From a virus: a stretch of DNA of 45,811 nucleotides. The position numbers and the translations under genes are program-made. The notes under the pieces were generated by a model. It had not been told where the DNA came from. It saw only the letters and a program-made list of their open reading frames with translations, and ran no database searches. This document shows, piece after piece, positions 8,467-16,101 of this stretch. Location of the stretch: positions 1-45,811 of the IMG/VR virus record IMGVR_UViG_3300012920_000072; one strand, given 5' to 3'. The stretch's first letter is position 1. Each line of letters opens with the position of its first letter.

Positions 8467-9108
8467 ATGAGCGAGGAAAAGAAGAGTATTTCTGAACAAA
8501 CAAATGACATAAGACGGGAGCTTGATAAACTTATTGGAGATGAAGATCAGATTCAAGTTGATACTGATCCGGATTTACCTGTTCTCAGGCAGAGCACACA
8601 GCCTAGTGTGTCTTATACTGAGTTAAAGGATAAGTCTATGAAGCAGGCGAAGAAGACAATATCTTCGCTTATGAAGTTCTATTTGGATGCAGATATCATA
8701 GAAAATGACGAGTACATTCAGGCTAAAAAGAAAATGGATGAGATGACCATGGCGTCTCTAATCTACCAGCTTAAGGCCGGTGAACGCGCACTAACTACAC
8801 TTTTAGAAACAATAGACGGTGGTGAATTAGCTCCTAGAATGTTTGAAGTCTTGGCAACATTACAGAAATCAATGCTTGACATTATTAAATCACAGACCAT
8901 GTATCTTATGGCTGCTGAAGAGTCAAACAAGAGGATAGCTAGAGACCAAGAAATATACAATAAGAGAAGAGATCAAAAAGAGATTGAGGAAGCCGGAGGC
9001 GACGTGTCAGATGGTAATGTAGTTAGAGGTACAAAAGACCTTATGGCAAAGATACAACAAGGTATAAACATATCAGACGAAATAGAAGACATAGACGTTG
9101 ACGAATGA
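8467..9108 (+). CDS. Terminase small subunit, gp16-like (by position and coiled coil)
   Basis: The 213-residue, acidic, mostly helical protein has a coiled-coil middle (YLMAAEESNKRIARDQEIYN) and an Asp/Glu-rich tail. It lies directly upstream of the large terminase and overlaps it by four bases (ATGA), the arrangement of genes 16 and 17 in T4-like phages. T4 gp16 is a ring-forming, coiled-coil DNA-recognition protein that stimulates gp17. Sequence similarity alone does not establish the identity, so context carries most of the weight. Expression is probably driven from the box at 8439. Confidence 0.75.
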   Translation: MSEEKKSISEQTNDIRRELDKLIGDEDQIQVDTDPDLPVLRQSTQPSVSYTELKDKSMKQAKKTISSLMKFYLDADIIENDEYIQAKKKMDEMTMASLIYQLKAGERALTTLLETIDGGELAPRMFEVLATLQKSMLDIIKSQTMYLMAAEESNKRIARDQEIYNKRRDQKEIEEAGGDVSDGNVVRGTKDLMAKIQQGINISDEIEDIDVDE

Positions 9109-10934
9109 GCGAATACATTGGTGATAATAAATGGATTCCGAAAGGCGAGTCAGATACTGAAGCGGAAAGAATTATATGGTCGACAAAAAACGTCAATGAC
9201 CTTGTTCTTGCGCTAGATCAGGGATACAGACCTAAAATTAAACTGCCTTTTTACGAGGGAAAGCAATTTCTCCGTAAGGGCAATATAGTATTCGAATATA
9301 CGGATGAAGAGATTATGGAATTGGCCAGATGCGCTAAAGACATAAACTATTTTGCAGAAAAGTATGCGGTAGTTATGACCGATGAGGGTATTAGAAAGGT
9401 AAAACTTCGCCAATACCAGAAGGAAATGCTTAAAAACTTCCAGGAAGAGAGGTTTAATATAGTCTTAGCTTCAAGACAGATGGGTAAGACGGTTACGGCA
9501 TCTATCTTTAACGCATGGTACTTAACGTTTAACTACGATAAGACAACACTATTGCTTGCAAACAAATCAGAATCAACAAAAGAAATCATTGATAAGGCAA
9601 AGGTTGTTATTGAAAACTTACCTTTCTTTATGAAACCTGGCATTATTAAATATGATGTTATGAATGTTAAGGCAGATAATGGCTGTCGATTAGTTGGACA
9701 GTCAACCACTGCAAAATCTGGTATTGGTTTTACAATTCATAACCTGTATCTAGACGAGTTTGCACACATTCATCCTACTATCGTTGATTCATTCTACGAA
9801 AACGTTTATCCAACGCTTTCGGCTTCTAAAGTTTCAAGGATTAATATTACTTCTACTCCTAACGGATTTAATAAGTTCTATCAGATATACTCAGCAGCAG
9901 AAAGAGGCGACAATGAATATAATGCACAGCGAATTGACTGGTGGCAGCATCCAGATAGAGATGAAGCTTGGTACCAGCAGGAATTAAGTAATCTTGGTTC
10001 TATAGAGGCTTTTAATAGACAATATGGTAATGAGTTTGTAAGTTCTTCTAATCTACTTCTAGATCCTGCTGATATGAAGGTTATGAGAAAAAGAATGACT
10101 AAATACGTTTGGCATGACCTAGATGAATTTGACTATGTTAAAATGGAAACTAAAGGATTTTTAGAGTGGAATCCTAATTTTGATTTAGATACAGCCAGAA
10201 ATGATGAAAAGTTTTGGCTGTTTTCAGTAGATATTGCAGAAGGTAATGGAGGTGACTATTCAGTTATCAATATATTTTCCGTAGACCCTATGAACGAAAA
10301 GGAAATTGAACTAGTGGCCAATCCAGGTGCAATGTACGACTTTTTTAAACTTGAACAAATTGCTAGATTTAGATCTAACGAACATGTTATAGAAGATTTT
10401 GCAAAAATATTATATGTGTTAGCAGTTGACGTATTTTATGCAGAAAATGTAAAGATGGTTATAGAGTACAATACATATGGTACAGTTCTTCTAAACTATC
10501 TTAGAACTATTTTTCCTCAAAGAAATGATTTTGATGACGAAATGGTTGTAAGATTTAAACACAGGCACGATGCTAAGTCTTTAAAGCCAGGTATTAAACT
10601 AAAGGCTGATAATAAGGCTATTTTCTGCCAGAACTTTGCTAAACTATACAAAAATAATAAGGTAAACATAACAGATGAAGAAACTGTAAGAGAGGCAAGT
10701 CTATTTGGAACCCTTAATAATGGGAGCTACGGCGCACAAATGGGCAATGATGATATTATAATGACAGTTATAACTGCAACTGAATTTTTTAATACAACAG
10801 ATTACGCTGATTTTATAGAAGAACTACTAGATTTCATAGATCCACAGATACATAGCAAGATGGAATCTGTTCTTTATAAGGACACATCTGATCAAGGAGA
10901 CCTTCAATATGATATTTACGACCTGCTAAAGTAA
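9105..10934 (+). CDS. Terminase large subunit, T4 gp17-like
   Basis: This is the ATP-driven DNA packaging motor and headful nuclease. The ATPase domain carries Walker A ASRQMGKTV (about residues 122-130; K128, T129), Walker B YLDEFAHI (D217, E218) and a coupling motif ITSTPNGFNKFY. The RNase H-fold nuclease domain has its three acidic positions: D376 in FSVDIAEGNGGDYS, E454 in VIEYNTYG, and D549/D550 in GNDDIIM. At 609 residues it matches T4 gp17 (610 aa). The start is fixed by the ATGA overlap with the small subunit. It is the most reliable phylogenetic marker in the window. Confidence 0.97.
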   Translation: MSEYIGDNKWIPKGESDTEAERIIWSTKNVNDLVLALDQGYRPKIKLPFYEGKQFLRKGNIVFEYTDEEIMELARCAKDINYFAEKYAVVMTDEGIRKVKLRQYQKEMLKNFQEERFNIVLASRQMGKTVTASIFNAWYLTFNYDKTTLLLANKSESTKEIIDKAKVVIENLPFFMKPGIIKYDVMNVKADNGCRLVGQSTTAKSGIGFTIHNLYLDEFAHIHPTIVDSFYENVYPTLSASKVSRINITSTPNGFNKFYQIYSAAERGDNEYNAQRIDWWQHPDRDEAWYQQELSNLGSIEAFNRQYGNEFVSSSNLLLDPADMKVMRKRMTKYVWHDLDEFDYVKMETKGFLEWNPNFDLDTARNDEKFWLFSVDIAEGNGGDYSVINIFSVDPMNEKEIELVANPGAMYDFFKLEQIARFRSNEHVIEDFAKILYVLAVDVFYAENVKMVIEYNTYGTVLLNYLRTIFPQRNDFDDEMVVRFKHRHDAKSLKPGIKLKADNKAIFCQNFAKLYKNNKVNITDEETVREASLFGTLNNGSYGAQMGNDDIIMTVITATEFFNTTDYADFIEELLDFIDPQIHSKMESVLYKDTSDQGDLQYDIYDLLK

Positions 10935-10952
10935 AAAAATCTTAGTGGAATA

Positions 10953-10962
10953 GATATATAGA
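10953..10962 (+). promoter_or_regulatory. Late-type promoter box GATATATAGA
   Basis: A G-variant of the repeated box in the 55-nt gap between terminase and sheath genes, ending 27 nt before the sheath ATG. The leader after it is A-rich (GAAAAAGAGAAAAAAAC) with no Shine-Dalgarno sequence. Confidence 0.65.
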
Positions 10963-10989
10963 AAAAGAGAAAAAAACAAATTTGAAGAT

Positions 10990-13935
10990 ATGGCAATAAG
11001 TCCCGAACTACAACAGTTTAAGAGCTCTGGTGTTTACAGACTAGAGTTTGACAAATCACAGACAGTAAATGTTCCTCAGGAGACCATAAGACTTGTTGTT
11101 GGTCACTCAACAAAAGGACCATACAACACGCCAGTTTTTATTGAGAATACAGAGCAGTTTATCGATGCTTTTGGAAACATAGATAGAAGCCTTGAAAGAA
11201 GAGGTATCTATTTCCACAGATCTGCACTAGAAGCGCTTTCAAGAGGTCCTATTCTAGCGGTAAACCTGTATAAAAAAGAAGAAGTAGCTATTCGACCAGA
11301 CGATGCTCCATTCGTATCATTAGTAACTAATGGATCTGTCGAAGGTACAAATTCAGTTGCCGGTGTTAGTGATTTTTCAGACTTTTTCGATACCGAAAGA
11401 TTCTGGAAGCCAACCGACGCTAAATTACTAAAGGTCGTCAGCGATAATTACGAAGGATTAGGTTTCAGTACTTCTGAAATAGAGACTGAAATGGCTAATA
11501 GAGTACTAAACTTTGTTAATATTAAGCAAGACCCTATTACAGTTATAGTAAGACAAGCTAGAGATGTAAGAGGATTTGACGTCGTTGCCAGAGAATGGTA
11601 TGGTGCAGATAATGTTCCTGAGGGTATAAATCCAATGGACTTTATTTCCGAGTACATGGTTGATGTCATTGTATTTAAGGGAAAGTTTGATGCTGCTGCA
11701 TTGAGTAACGATCCTATTTACGGTGAGTTCTTCGATGAAGACGGTCTTAAGAAAGACAAAATTAACGATTTTGCGGCTAGAAGAGAAGTTACAGTTCTTG
11801 CAACTTATACTGGTTCTTTGATCCCTGACTTTATTGACCTTGAAGGAAGACAGATGTATATCGAGTCTTTGGTAAACATAGAAACAAGAAGAACTGGTCT
11901 TTTCTGTGCAATTAACGAAGATGCTTTAGAGACAATGGATCTTGTAGGAGATACTTATGATATCTACCAAGACTACGAAGTTTTATCACACATCGTTAAG
12001 CAAGAGGTTACTCTAGATTCAGGCTCTCCTGCAATAACAGCTGCAGCTATAACTGACGGTTTAGTTAGAATTAACGATGACGGAGACGAACTTTACATTT
12101 ACGGCGGAAACTTTACAGCAGCAGTAGATGCAACTAAGTTCTTAGCAGCTACATCAGCTGGCGAATACCTAAAAATAGCAGATGTTACTCACGCAAATAA
12201 CATTACTACAGTTACTACTGCAAGTAGCGGCCTAAGTATTGCTTCTACATATGCTAACGAAGTTGCGGGTAGTGCTATTAGCTGGCCAGCTGACGTTTCT
12301 ACTACTATTGCAGTTTCAACTACTACAATAGCTAATGATACAATAGTTGTTGATGTTATTCAAACTGGTCAAGCTTCTATTGGTAGCGCAGGTGCAGTTG
12401 ACGCTTTTGTAGAGGTAGAAGGCTCTCTATTTGGAGTTGTAAGCGCTAATATTGCTGCCGGGGCCAATGATACACTTACTCTTGTATTAGATAGAGGTCT
12501 TTCAGCTACTCAAGCAGCCACAATTAACGGATATACTACTGACGATCTAACAAGCTTAAGCGTATTTACAACAAACTCTGATAGCTTAGATCTTTTTACA
12601 ATTGCTCTAAACTCTAGAGGTATTGAGTTTTCAACCGACTGGACTTACGAATCCGTAGGCGGCGGTATTATTAGCTATACTAAAAGTGTTCCAGCTGGAG
12701 ATCCTGAGCCTGCGTTTGCAGCAATAAAGGTAGGTATGTATATGTCTAGCCTATCAAACTCTACAGGACTATCTAGAATATTACAAATTTCTAAAGAGCT
12801 AAGCACTGAAAACGGTAATGATATCCACAAGATTACTATTACTGGACACAGACACCTAGAAGAAGAGCCAACATTCGCACTAAAGTCGTTTGATGACGCT
12901 ACAGTATCATACAAGACCTTCCCTCTAGATGGCGCATACATAAACAAGAAGAATATTAAAGATATCTTAGGTACTCTAGTACCTGGCTCTGGTCAAGGAT
13001 TTGCTAATGCCCTTGTAGATAAGGACAATATCACCTTCAGATACATAGTCGATACTTTTGGTTCTTTAGAAAATGGTGAAATTTTAAACAAGGCGCAGTT
13101 CACTCAACTTGCACAAGAAAGACAGAATGCTTCTGCGATTCTAAATGCTCCTATGGTTGAGGAATTGAGAAAGTGCACTAACCCATACTTTGTAGATAAT
13201 GAAGATGTGTTCCAGGCGGCTTACATTGAAGATGGAGGTAACTTAGATAAGAACCCAACTAGATTGTATACCCTTCCAAGTGTATTAGAAGGAGCAAATT
13301 TTGGATTCTACTACGGTCCTGGTCTAACTATTATTGAAAACGGAAAGCCATTGACTATACCGCCAGCTGCTTACGTATCTAATAACTATATCGATAAGTA
13401 CTCAATCGCACTTCCATGGTCTATTATTGCAGGACCAAGAAGAGGAGTTGTATCAGGTACAAATGTACAGGGTCTTGAGTATGCTTTCGATAAGCTAGAT
13501 AGAGACGTAGTTGAGCCATTCGGTATCAACCCGATTGTATTCGAAAGAGGTGTTGGTTTGGTAATTAAGGGTAACAAGACTGGTCAGCAGAGAGTAACTT
13601 CTGCTCTTTCTTCAGCTCACGTTAGAGAAGCTCTTATTTACATTGAGGATGGTCTTGCTGCAATCCTACAGAACTACTTATTTGAGTTCAATACTGCTCA
13701 GACTAGACTTGAAATCAAGACTCTTGCTGACGCGTTTATGGAGTCAGTTAAGAAGGACGGTGGTGTTTATGACTACAGAAATATCATGGACACTACAAAC
13801 AACACAAATGAAGTGATTGACGCGAATATCGGTATCTTAGATACTTATGTTGAGCCAGTTAAAGGACTTGAGATCCTAGTTTCTAGGGTAACTGTTCTAA
13901 ACACCGGTGAGATCGCAACAGCTAACTTCTCATAA
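10990..13935 (+). CDS. Contractile tail sheath protein, T4 gp18-like, with a large insertion
   Basis: The N-terminus (SSGVYRLEFDKSQ, then VVGHSTKGPYNTP and FIDAFGNID) is the standard opening of T4-like sheath proteins. The C-terminal 250 residues (TIPPAAYVSNNYIDKYS, LEYAFDKLDRDVVEP and the final VEPVKGLEILVSRVTVL) form the conserved core that interlocks in the contractile lattice. At 981 residues it greatly exceeds T4 gp18 (659 aa). The extra length is mostly an Ala/Thr/Ser/Asp-rich block of about 200 residues (roughly 335-540) with repeated beta-strand-like stretches, which probably forms one or two Ig-like domains exposed on the tail surface. AGA dominates arginine codons, as in other late genes. 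The tube gene follows from its own late-type box. Confidence 0.93.
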   Translation: MAISPELQQFKSSGVYRLEFDKSQTVNVPQETIRLVVGHSTKGPYNTPVFIENTEQFIDAFGNIDRSLERRGIYFHRSALEALSRGPILAVNLYKKEEVAIRPDDAPFVSLVTNGSVEGTNSVAGVSDFSDFFDTERFWKPTDAKLLKVVSDNYEGLGFSTSEIETEMANRVLNFVNIKQDPITVIVRQARDVRGFDVVAREWYGADNVPEGINPMDFISEYMVDVIVFKGKFDAAALSNDPIYGEFFDEDGLKKDKINDFAARREVTVLATYTGSLIPDFIDLEGRQMYIESLVNIETRRTGLFCAINEDALETMDLVGDTYDIYQDYEVLSHIVKQEVTLDSGSPAITAAAITDGLVRINDDGDELYIYGGNFTAAVDATKFLAATSAGEYLKIADVTHANNITTVTTASSGLSIASTYANEVAGSAISWPADVSTTIAVSTTTIANDTIVVDVIQTGQASIGSAGAVDAFVEVEGSLFGVVSANIAAGANDTLTLVLDRGLSATQAATINGYTTDDLTSLSVFTTNSDSLDLFTIALNSRGIEFSTDWTYESVGGGIISYTKSVPAGDPEPAFAAIKVGMYMSSLSNSTGLSRILQISKELSTENGNDIHKITITGHRHLEEEPTFALKSFDDATVSYKTFPLDGAYINKKNIKDILGTLVPGSGQGFANALVDKDNITFRYIVDTFGSLENGEILNKAQFTQLAQERQNASAILNAPMVEELRKCTNPYFVDNEDVFQAAYIEDGGNLDKNPTRLYTLPSVLEGANFGFYYGPGLTIIENGKPLTIPPAAYVSNNYIDKYSIALPWSIIAGPRRGVVSGTNVQGLEYAFDKLDRDVVEPFGINPIVFERGVGLVIKGNKTGQQRVTSALSSAHVREALIYIEDGLAAILQNYLFEFNTAQTRLEIKTLADAFMESVKKDGGVYDYRNIMDTTNNTNEVIDANIGILDTYVEPVKGLEILVSRVTVLNTGEIATANFS

Positions 13936-13938
13936 TCG

Positions 13939-13948
13939 GATATATAAA
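13939..13948 (+). promoter_or_regulatory. Late-type promoter box GATATATAAA
   Basis: An exact copy three bases after the sheath stop codon, ending 16 nt before the tail-tube ATG. Confidence 0.65.
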
Positions 13949-13964
13949 ATAAAATCAACATAAA

Positions 13965-14522
13965 ATGGCTTTACCACATTATAGCGAGGATCAAACAAGT
14001 AAGAAGAATAGACAATTCGAACCGGTACAGGGGAATCTATTTGAGGTTACTATATTGCCACCTGACGGCGTACAGGGGACAGATCTTCTTCTGCAGCATG
14101 TAAATACTATCTCAGGTTTAGAATCTCTACACAGAGAGGTAGCTGCGGTTGAACAAAAGTATAAGTTCTCTACAAGATCTTATGCTGGTATGCCCGACGG
14201 AACAGCAATTGACGTAACTGTCAACTTTTCTCTGAACCTAAACGACTCTAACCAGGCTTATGTTTACAAAACATTGAGACAATGGTACAGATCTCAGTAC
14301 AACCCAGAGACTGGTGAAATGGGCCTTAAAAAGGACTATGTCGGCACAATTGTGGTTCAGCAGTTTAACAGAGAAGGTGACGTATACAGAAAGGTTACTC
14401 TTGAAGATTGCTTTATTACTTCAGGTATTGGATTTACAGGTTCACTAGATTACAGCTCACCTGAGCCAGCAACTCTAGAAATTACTTGGAGATCAGACGT
14501 ATTCTCAGAAGAATTAACTTAA
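13965..14522 (+). CDS. Tail tube protein, T4 gp19-like
   Basis: The 185-residue protein has the gp19 pattern: an N-terminal strand FEVTILPP, a central ISGLESLHREVAAVEQ segment, YAGMPDGTAIDVTVNFSLN strands, a helix with LRQWYRSQYNPETGEMG, and the closing LEDCFITSGIGFTGSLDY with LEITWRSDVF. It forms the hexameric inner tube through which DNA passes. T4 gp19 is 163 aa, so the size is normal. Its place directly after the sheath gene is the universal order in contractile-tail modules. A hairpin follows the gene. Confidence 0.93.
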   Translation: MALPHYSEDQTSKKNRQFEPVQGNLFEVTILPPDGVQGTDLLLQHVNTISGLESLHREVAAVEQKYKFSTRSYAGMPDGTAIDVTVNFSLNLNDSNQAYVYKTLRQWYRSQYNPETGEMGLKKDYVGTIVVQQFNREGDVYRKVTLEDCFITSGIGFTGSLDYSSPEPATLEITWRSDVFSEELT

Positions 14523-14544
14523 TTATAATTTAATTTATACTTTT

Positions 14545-14572
14545 AGGAGAGGATTAAGTTCCTCTCCTTTAC
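14545..14572 (+). terminator. Hairpin terminator after the tail tube gene
   Basis: A perfect 9-bp stem (AGGAGAGGA / TCCTCTCCT) closes a six-base loop TTAAGT and is followed by a short, interrupted T tract. The weak T tract makes partial read-through possible. Confidence 0.7.
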
Positions 14573-14607
14573 TTTGCCAAGAAAACATATTATAATAACA
14601 ATATATT

Positions 14608-14841
14608 ATGTCTAAACGAGACAACTTAACAAAAAAACTTCAAGTACTTCTAACTGAAGATGAGGTCAATACAGTTAATCGAATCATTTTAACAGATGCT
14701 TTAGATAACGACACTCGACCCATATCTACAAGTGCATTTATAAGAGACCTTATTCAGAGAGAAATACAAAGAAGAACACCGGAACAACGTTCCATAACAA
14801 AAGACAAAATCAAAAACCTAAAACCTAGTAACGATGAGTGA
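14608..14841 (+). CDS. Ribbon-helix-helix-like small protein
   Basis: The 77-residue basic protein has a predicted strand (KLQVLLTEDE), a helix (VNTVNRIILTDAL) and a second helix after a turn (STSAFIRDLIQREIQRR). This is the order and spacing of the Arc/CopG/MetJ ribbon-helix-helix fold, whose dimer inserts a two-stranded sheet into the DNA major groove. The C-terminal tail is Lys-rich. It starts after a terminator without the GATATATA box, and it overlaps the following baseplate gene by eight bases. It could be a late-acting transcription regulator or a small assembly factor. The fold call is from pattern only. Confidence 0.6.
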   Translation: MSKRDNLTKKLQVLLTEDEVNTVNRIILTDALDNDTRPISTSAFIRDLIQREIQRRTPEQRSITKDKIKNLKPSNDE

Positions 14842-15808
14842 TACTGAAAATCAAAAAGAGCTAGAGGACATACTAGCTGCTAAAGAATCTCAGACTATTG
14901 ATGTAGAGCCCAATGTAGAGGCTATGGAGGAATCCATTAAGCAGAATGGTCTAGGTTCAGTAGATATGTCTAAATTTGGACCAGAAAAGGCTTCAAGCTC
15001 AGATCTTCATCTTGGCTGGCATCTAGTTAATCTAGAAGAGTTGCCATCTAAGGGTAGATTCTATCCAAAGGACATGGAGATAAAAATAAGAGCGGCACGA
15101 GTAGCTGAAATTAGACAGTTCTCTACCATGGACGAAAATAACATTATCGATATCGATGATAAGCTTAACACTATAGTACAGTCCTGTGTTAATGTTAGTG
15201 CTTCTAAAAGCAGGGCGTCATTTAAAGACATTTGCGAGGAGGATAGGTTTTTCATTATCCTTTCTATAAGAGATTTGACTTTCCCAGAGCCTGAAAACGC
15301 ACTAAAGGTTAATTTTACAGCTAAAAGCGGAAATCAGTACGACATTGAAATTAAAAGAGACTATTTTAAGTACTTTACAATTCCAGATGAATTAGAAAAG
15401 TACTACGATCCTGAGCTAAGAGGATTTTTAATTAAGACCAGATCGTATGGCGAAATATTTATGAAGCCACCTTGTATTGGAATTATGCAAGAGGTTACTA
15501 AGTACATTAAAGATAAGCAGGAAAAAGGAATCAATATAGATCAGTCCGTTCTACAGGTAGTTCCTTTTATAACTTCTGATTGGAGAAGCTTTAATCAGAA
15601 AAAGATCTTTGAAATGGAGGTCGAAATGAACGGATGGGATAACACTAAATACTCTCTAATCTATAGATTAGCAGAAAAAATGAAAATCGGAATACAGCCC
15701 GAGATGAATGTTGCTGTGGAGGGGGAGGAGGCCTCCGTTCCCATTAACTTTCGCGACGGCATCAAATCTATTTTCATTGTTCAAGATTTCTCTGGAGAAC
15801 TTCTTTAA
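14834..15808 (+). CDS. Baseplate hub protein, T4 gp26-like
   Basis: The 324-residue protein contains the segment LEELPSKGRFYPKDMEIKI, followed by RAARVAEIRQFSTMDE, the opening typical of T4-like gp26/baseplate hub assembly proteins (LPS-x-G-x-FY then a ready-to-assemble helix). The rest is mixed alpha/beta with an FFIILSIRDLTFPEPEN segment, also typical of that family, where the protein takes part in building the central baseplate hub. Its end overlaps another frame containing a gp51-like segment, and the stop codon lies in a prfB-like shift context. It sits after the tube gene and before the tape-measure candidate, consistent with a baseplate/tail-assembly role. Confidence 0.62.
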   Translation: MSDTENQKELEDILAAKESQTIDVEPNVEAMEESIKQNGLGSVDMSKFGPEKASSSDLHLGWHLVNLEELPSKGRFYPKDMEIKIRAARVAEIRQFSTMDENNIIDIDDKLNTIVQSCVNVSASKSRASFKDICEEDRFFIILSIRDLTFPEPENALKVNFTAKSGNQYDIEIKRDYFKYFTIPDELEKYYDPELRGFLIKTRSYGEIFMKPPCIGIMQEVTKYIKDKQEKGINIDQSVLQVVPFITSDWRSFNQKKIFEMEVEMNGWDNTKYSLIYRLAEKMKIGIQPEMNVAVEGEEASVPINFRDGIKSIFIVQDFSGELL

Positions 15809-16022
15809 GACAAAGTTCTACATTTATCTTAAACTACATATACAGCCTTCAGAATTGGAGGCAATGGAATACTACGAGTTCCACTATCTTGTTAAGGACC
15901 TTGTTGAACATATCAAGGAAGAGAATAAGAAGAATGAGGAACAGAATGAAGCATACAAGGGAGCTGCAATGCCAAAGGTACCTAATTTAAAGGTTCCTAG
16001 CATGAACATTCCTAAGTTCTAA
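15777..16022 (+). CDS. Small tail-assembly protein (gp51-like) in the +1 frame of the upstream gene
   Basis: This reading frame encodes a short, helical, charged protein (LKLHIQPSELEAMEYYEF, then a Lys/Glu-rich helix and a Pro/Lys tail ending MNIPKF). Composition and codon use are phage-like. Small proteins of this kind follow gp26 in several T4-like genomes (gp51, baseplate hub assembly) and resemble tail-assembly chaperones. No convincing ATG start exists. The only in-frame ATG upstream, at 15708, would add an unnatural Arg/Pro-rich leader inside the coding part of the upstream gene; TTG at 15777 gives a 32-nt overlap. The alternative is no separate start at all: a +1 frameshift at CTT-TAA would yield a fusion of about 395 residues. 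The start given here is therefore uncertain. Confidence 0.6.
   Translation: MFKISLENFFKTKFYIYLKLHIQPSELEAMEYYEFHYLVKDLVEHIKEENKKNEEQNEAYKGAAMPKVPNLKVPSMNIPKF
15794..15809 (+). promoter_or_regulatory. Candidate +1 programmed frameshift site
   Basis: The end of the gp26-like frame reads GGA GAA CTT CTT TAA G. A CTT codon before a stop, with a purine-rich GGAGAA a few bases upstream, resembles the bacterial prfB site (Shine-Dalgarno-like run, then CTT-TGA). Slipping one base from CTT onto TTT moves the ribosome into the frame that encodes the gp51-like segment. Function is unproven. Confidence 0.35.
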
Positions 16023-16023
16023 A

Positions 16024-16052
16024 AGGATAGGGGTTAATGCCCCTATCTTTTT
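16024..16052 (+). terminator. Intrinsic terminator after the gp51-like gene
   Basis: The stem GATAGGGG / CCCCTATC with loop TTAATG, extended by flanking A-T pairs, is followed by five T residues. It immediately precedes the next late-type promoter box. Confidence 0.88.
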
Positions 16053-16053
16053 G

Positions 16054-16063
16054 GATATATAAA
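16054..16063 (+). promoter_or_regulatory. Late-type promoter box GATATATAAA overlapping TATAAATA
   Basis: The box ends 38 nt before the ATG at 16102, the longest spacing of the eight. Its 3' part also spells the T4 late consensus TATAAATA (16058-16065). Confidence 0.65.
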
Positions 16064-16101
16064 TAGATCAAAAATAGACAATCCTACGGGTCTGTTAACT
16101 T

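Noticed and set aside
15708-15776. ATG at 15708 as start of the gp51-like gene.
   Set aside because: It would overlap the gp26-like gene by 101 nt and encode an Arg/Pro-rich leader unlike the rest of the protein.
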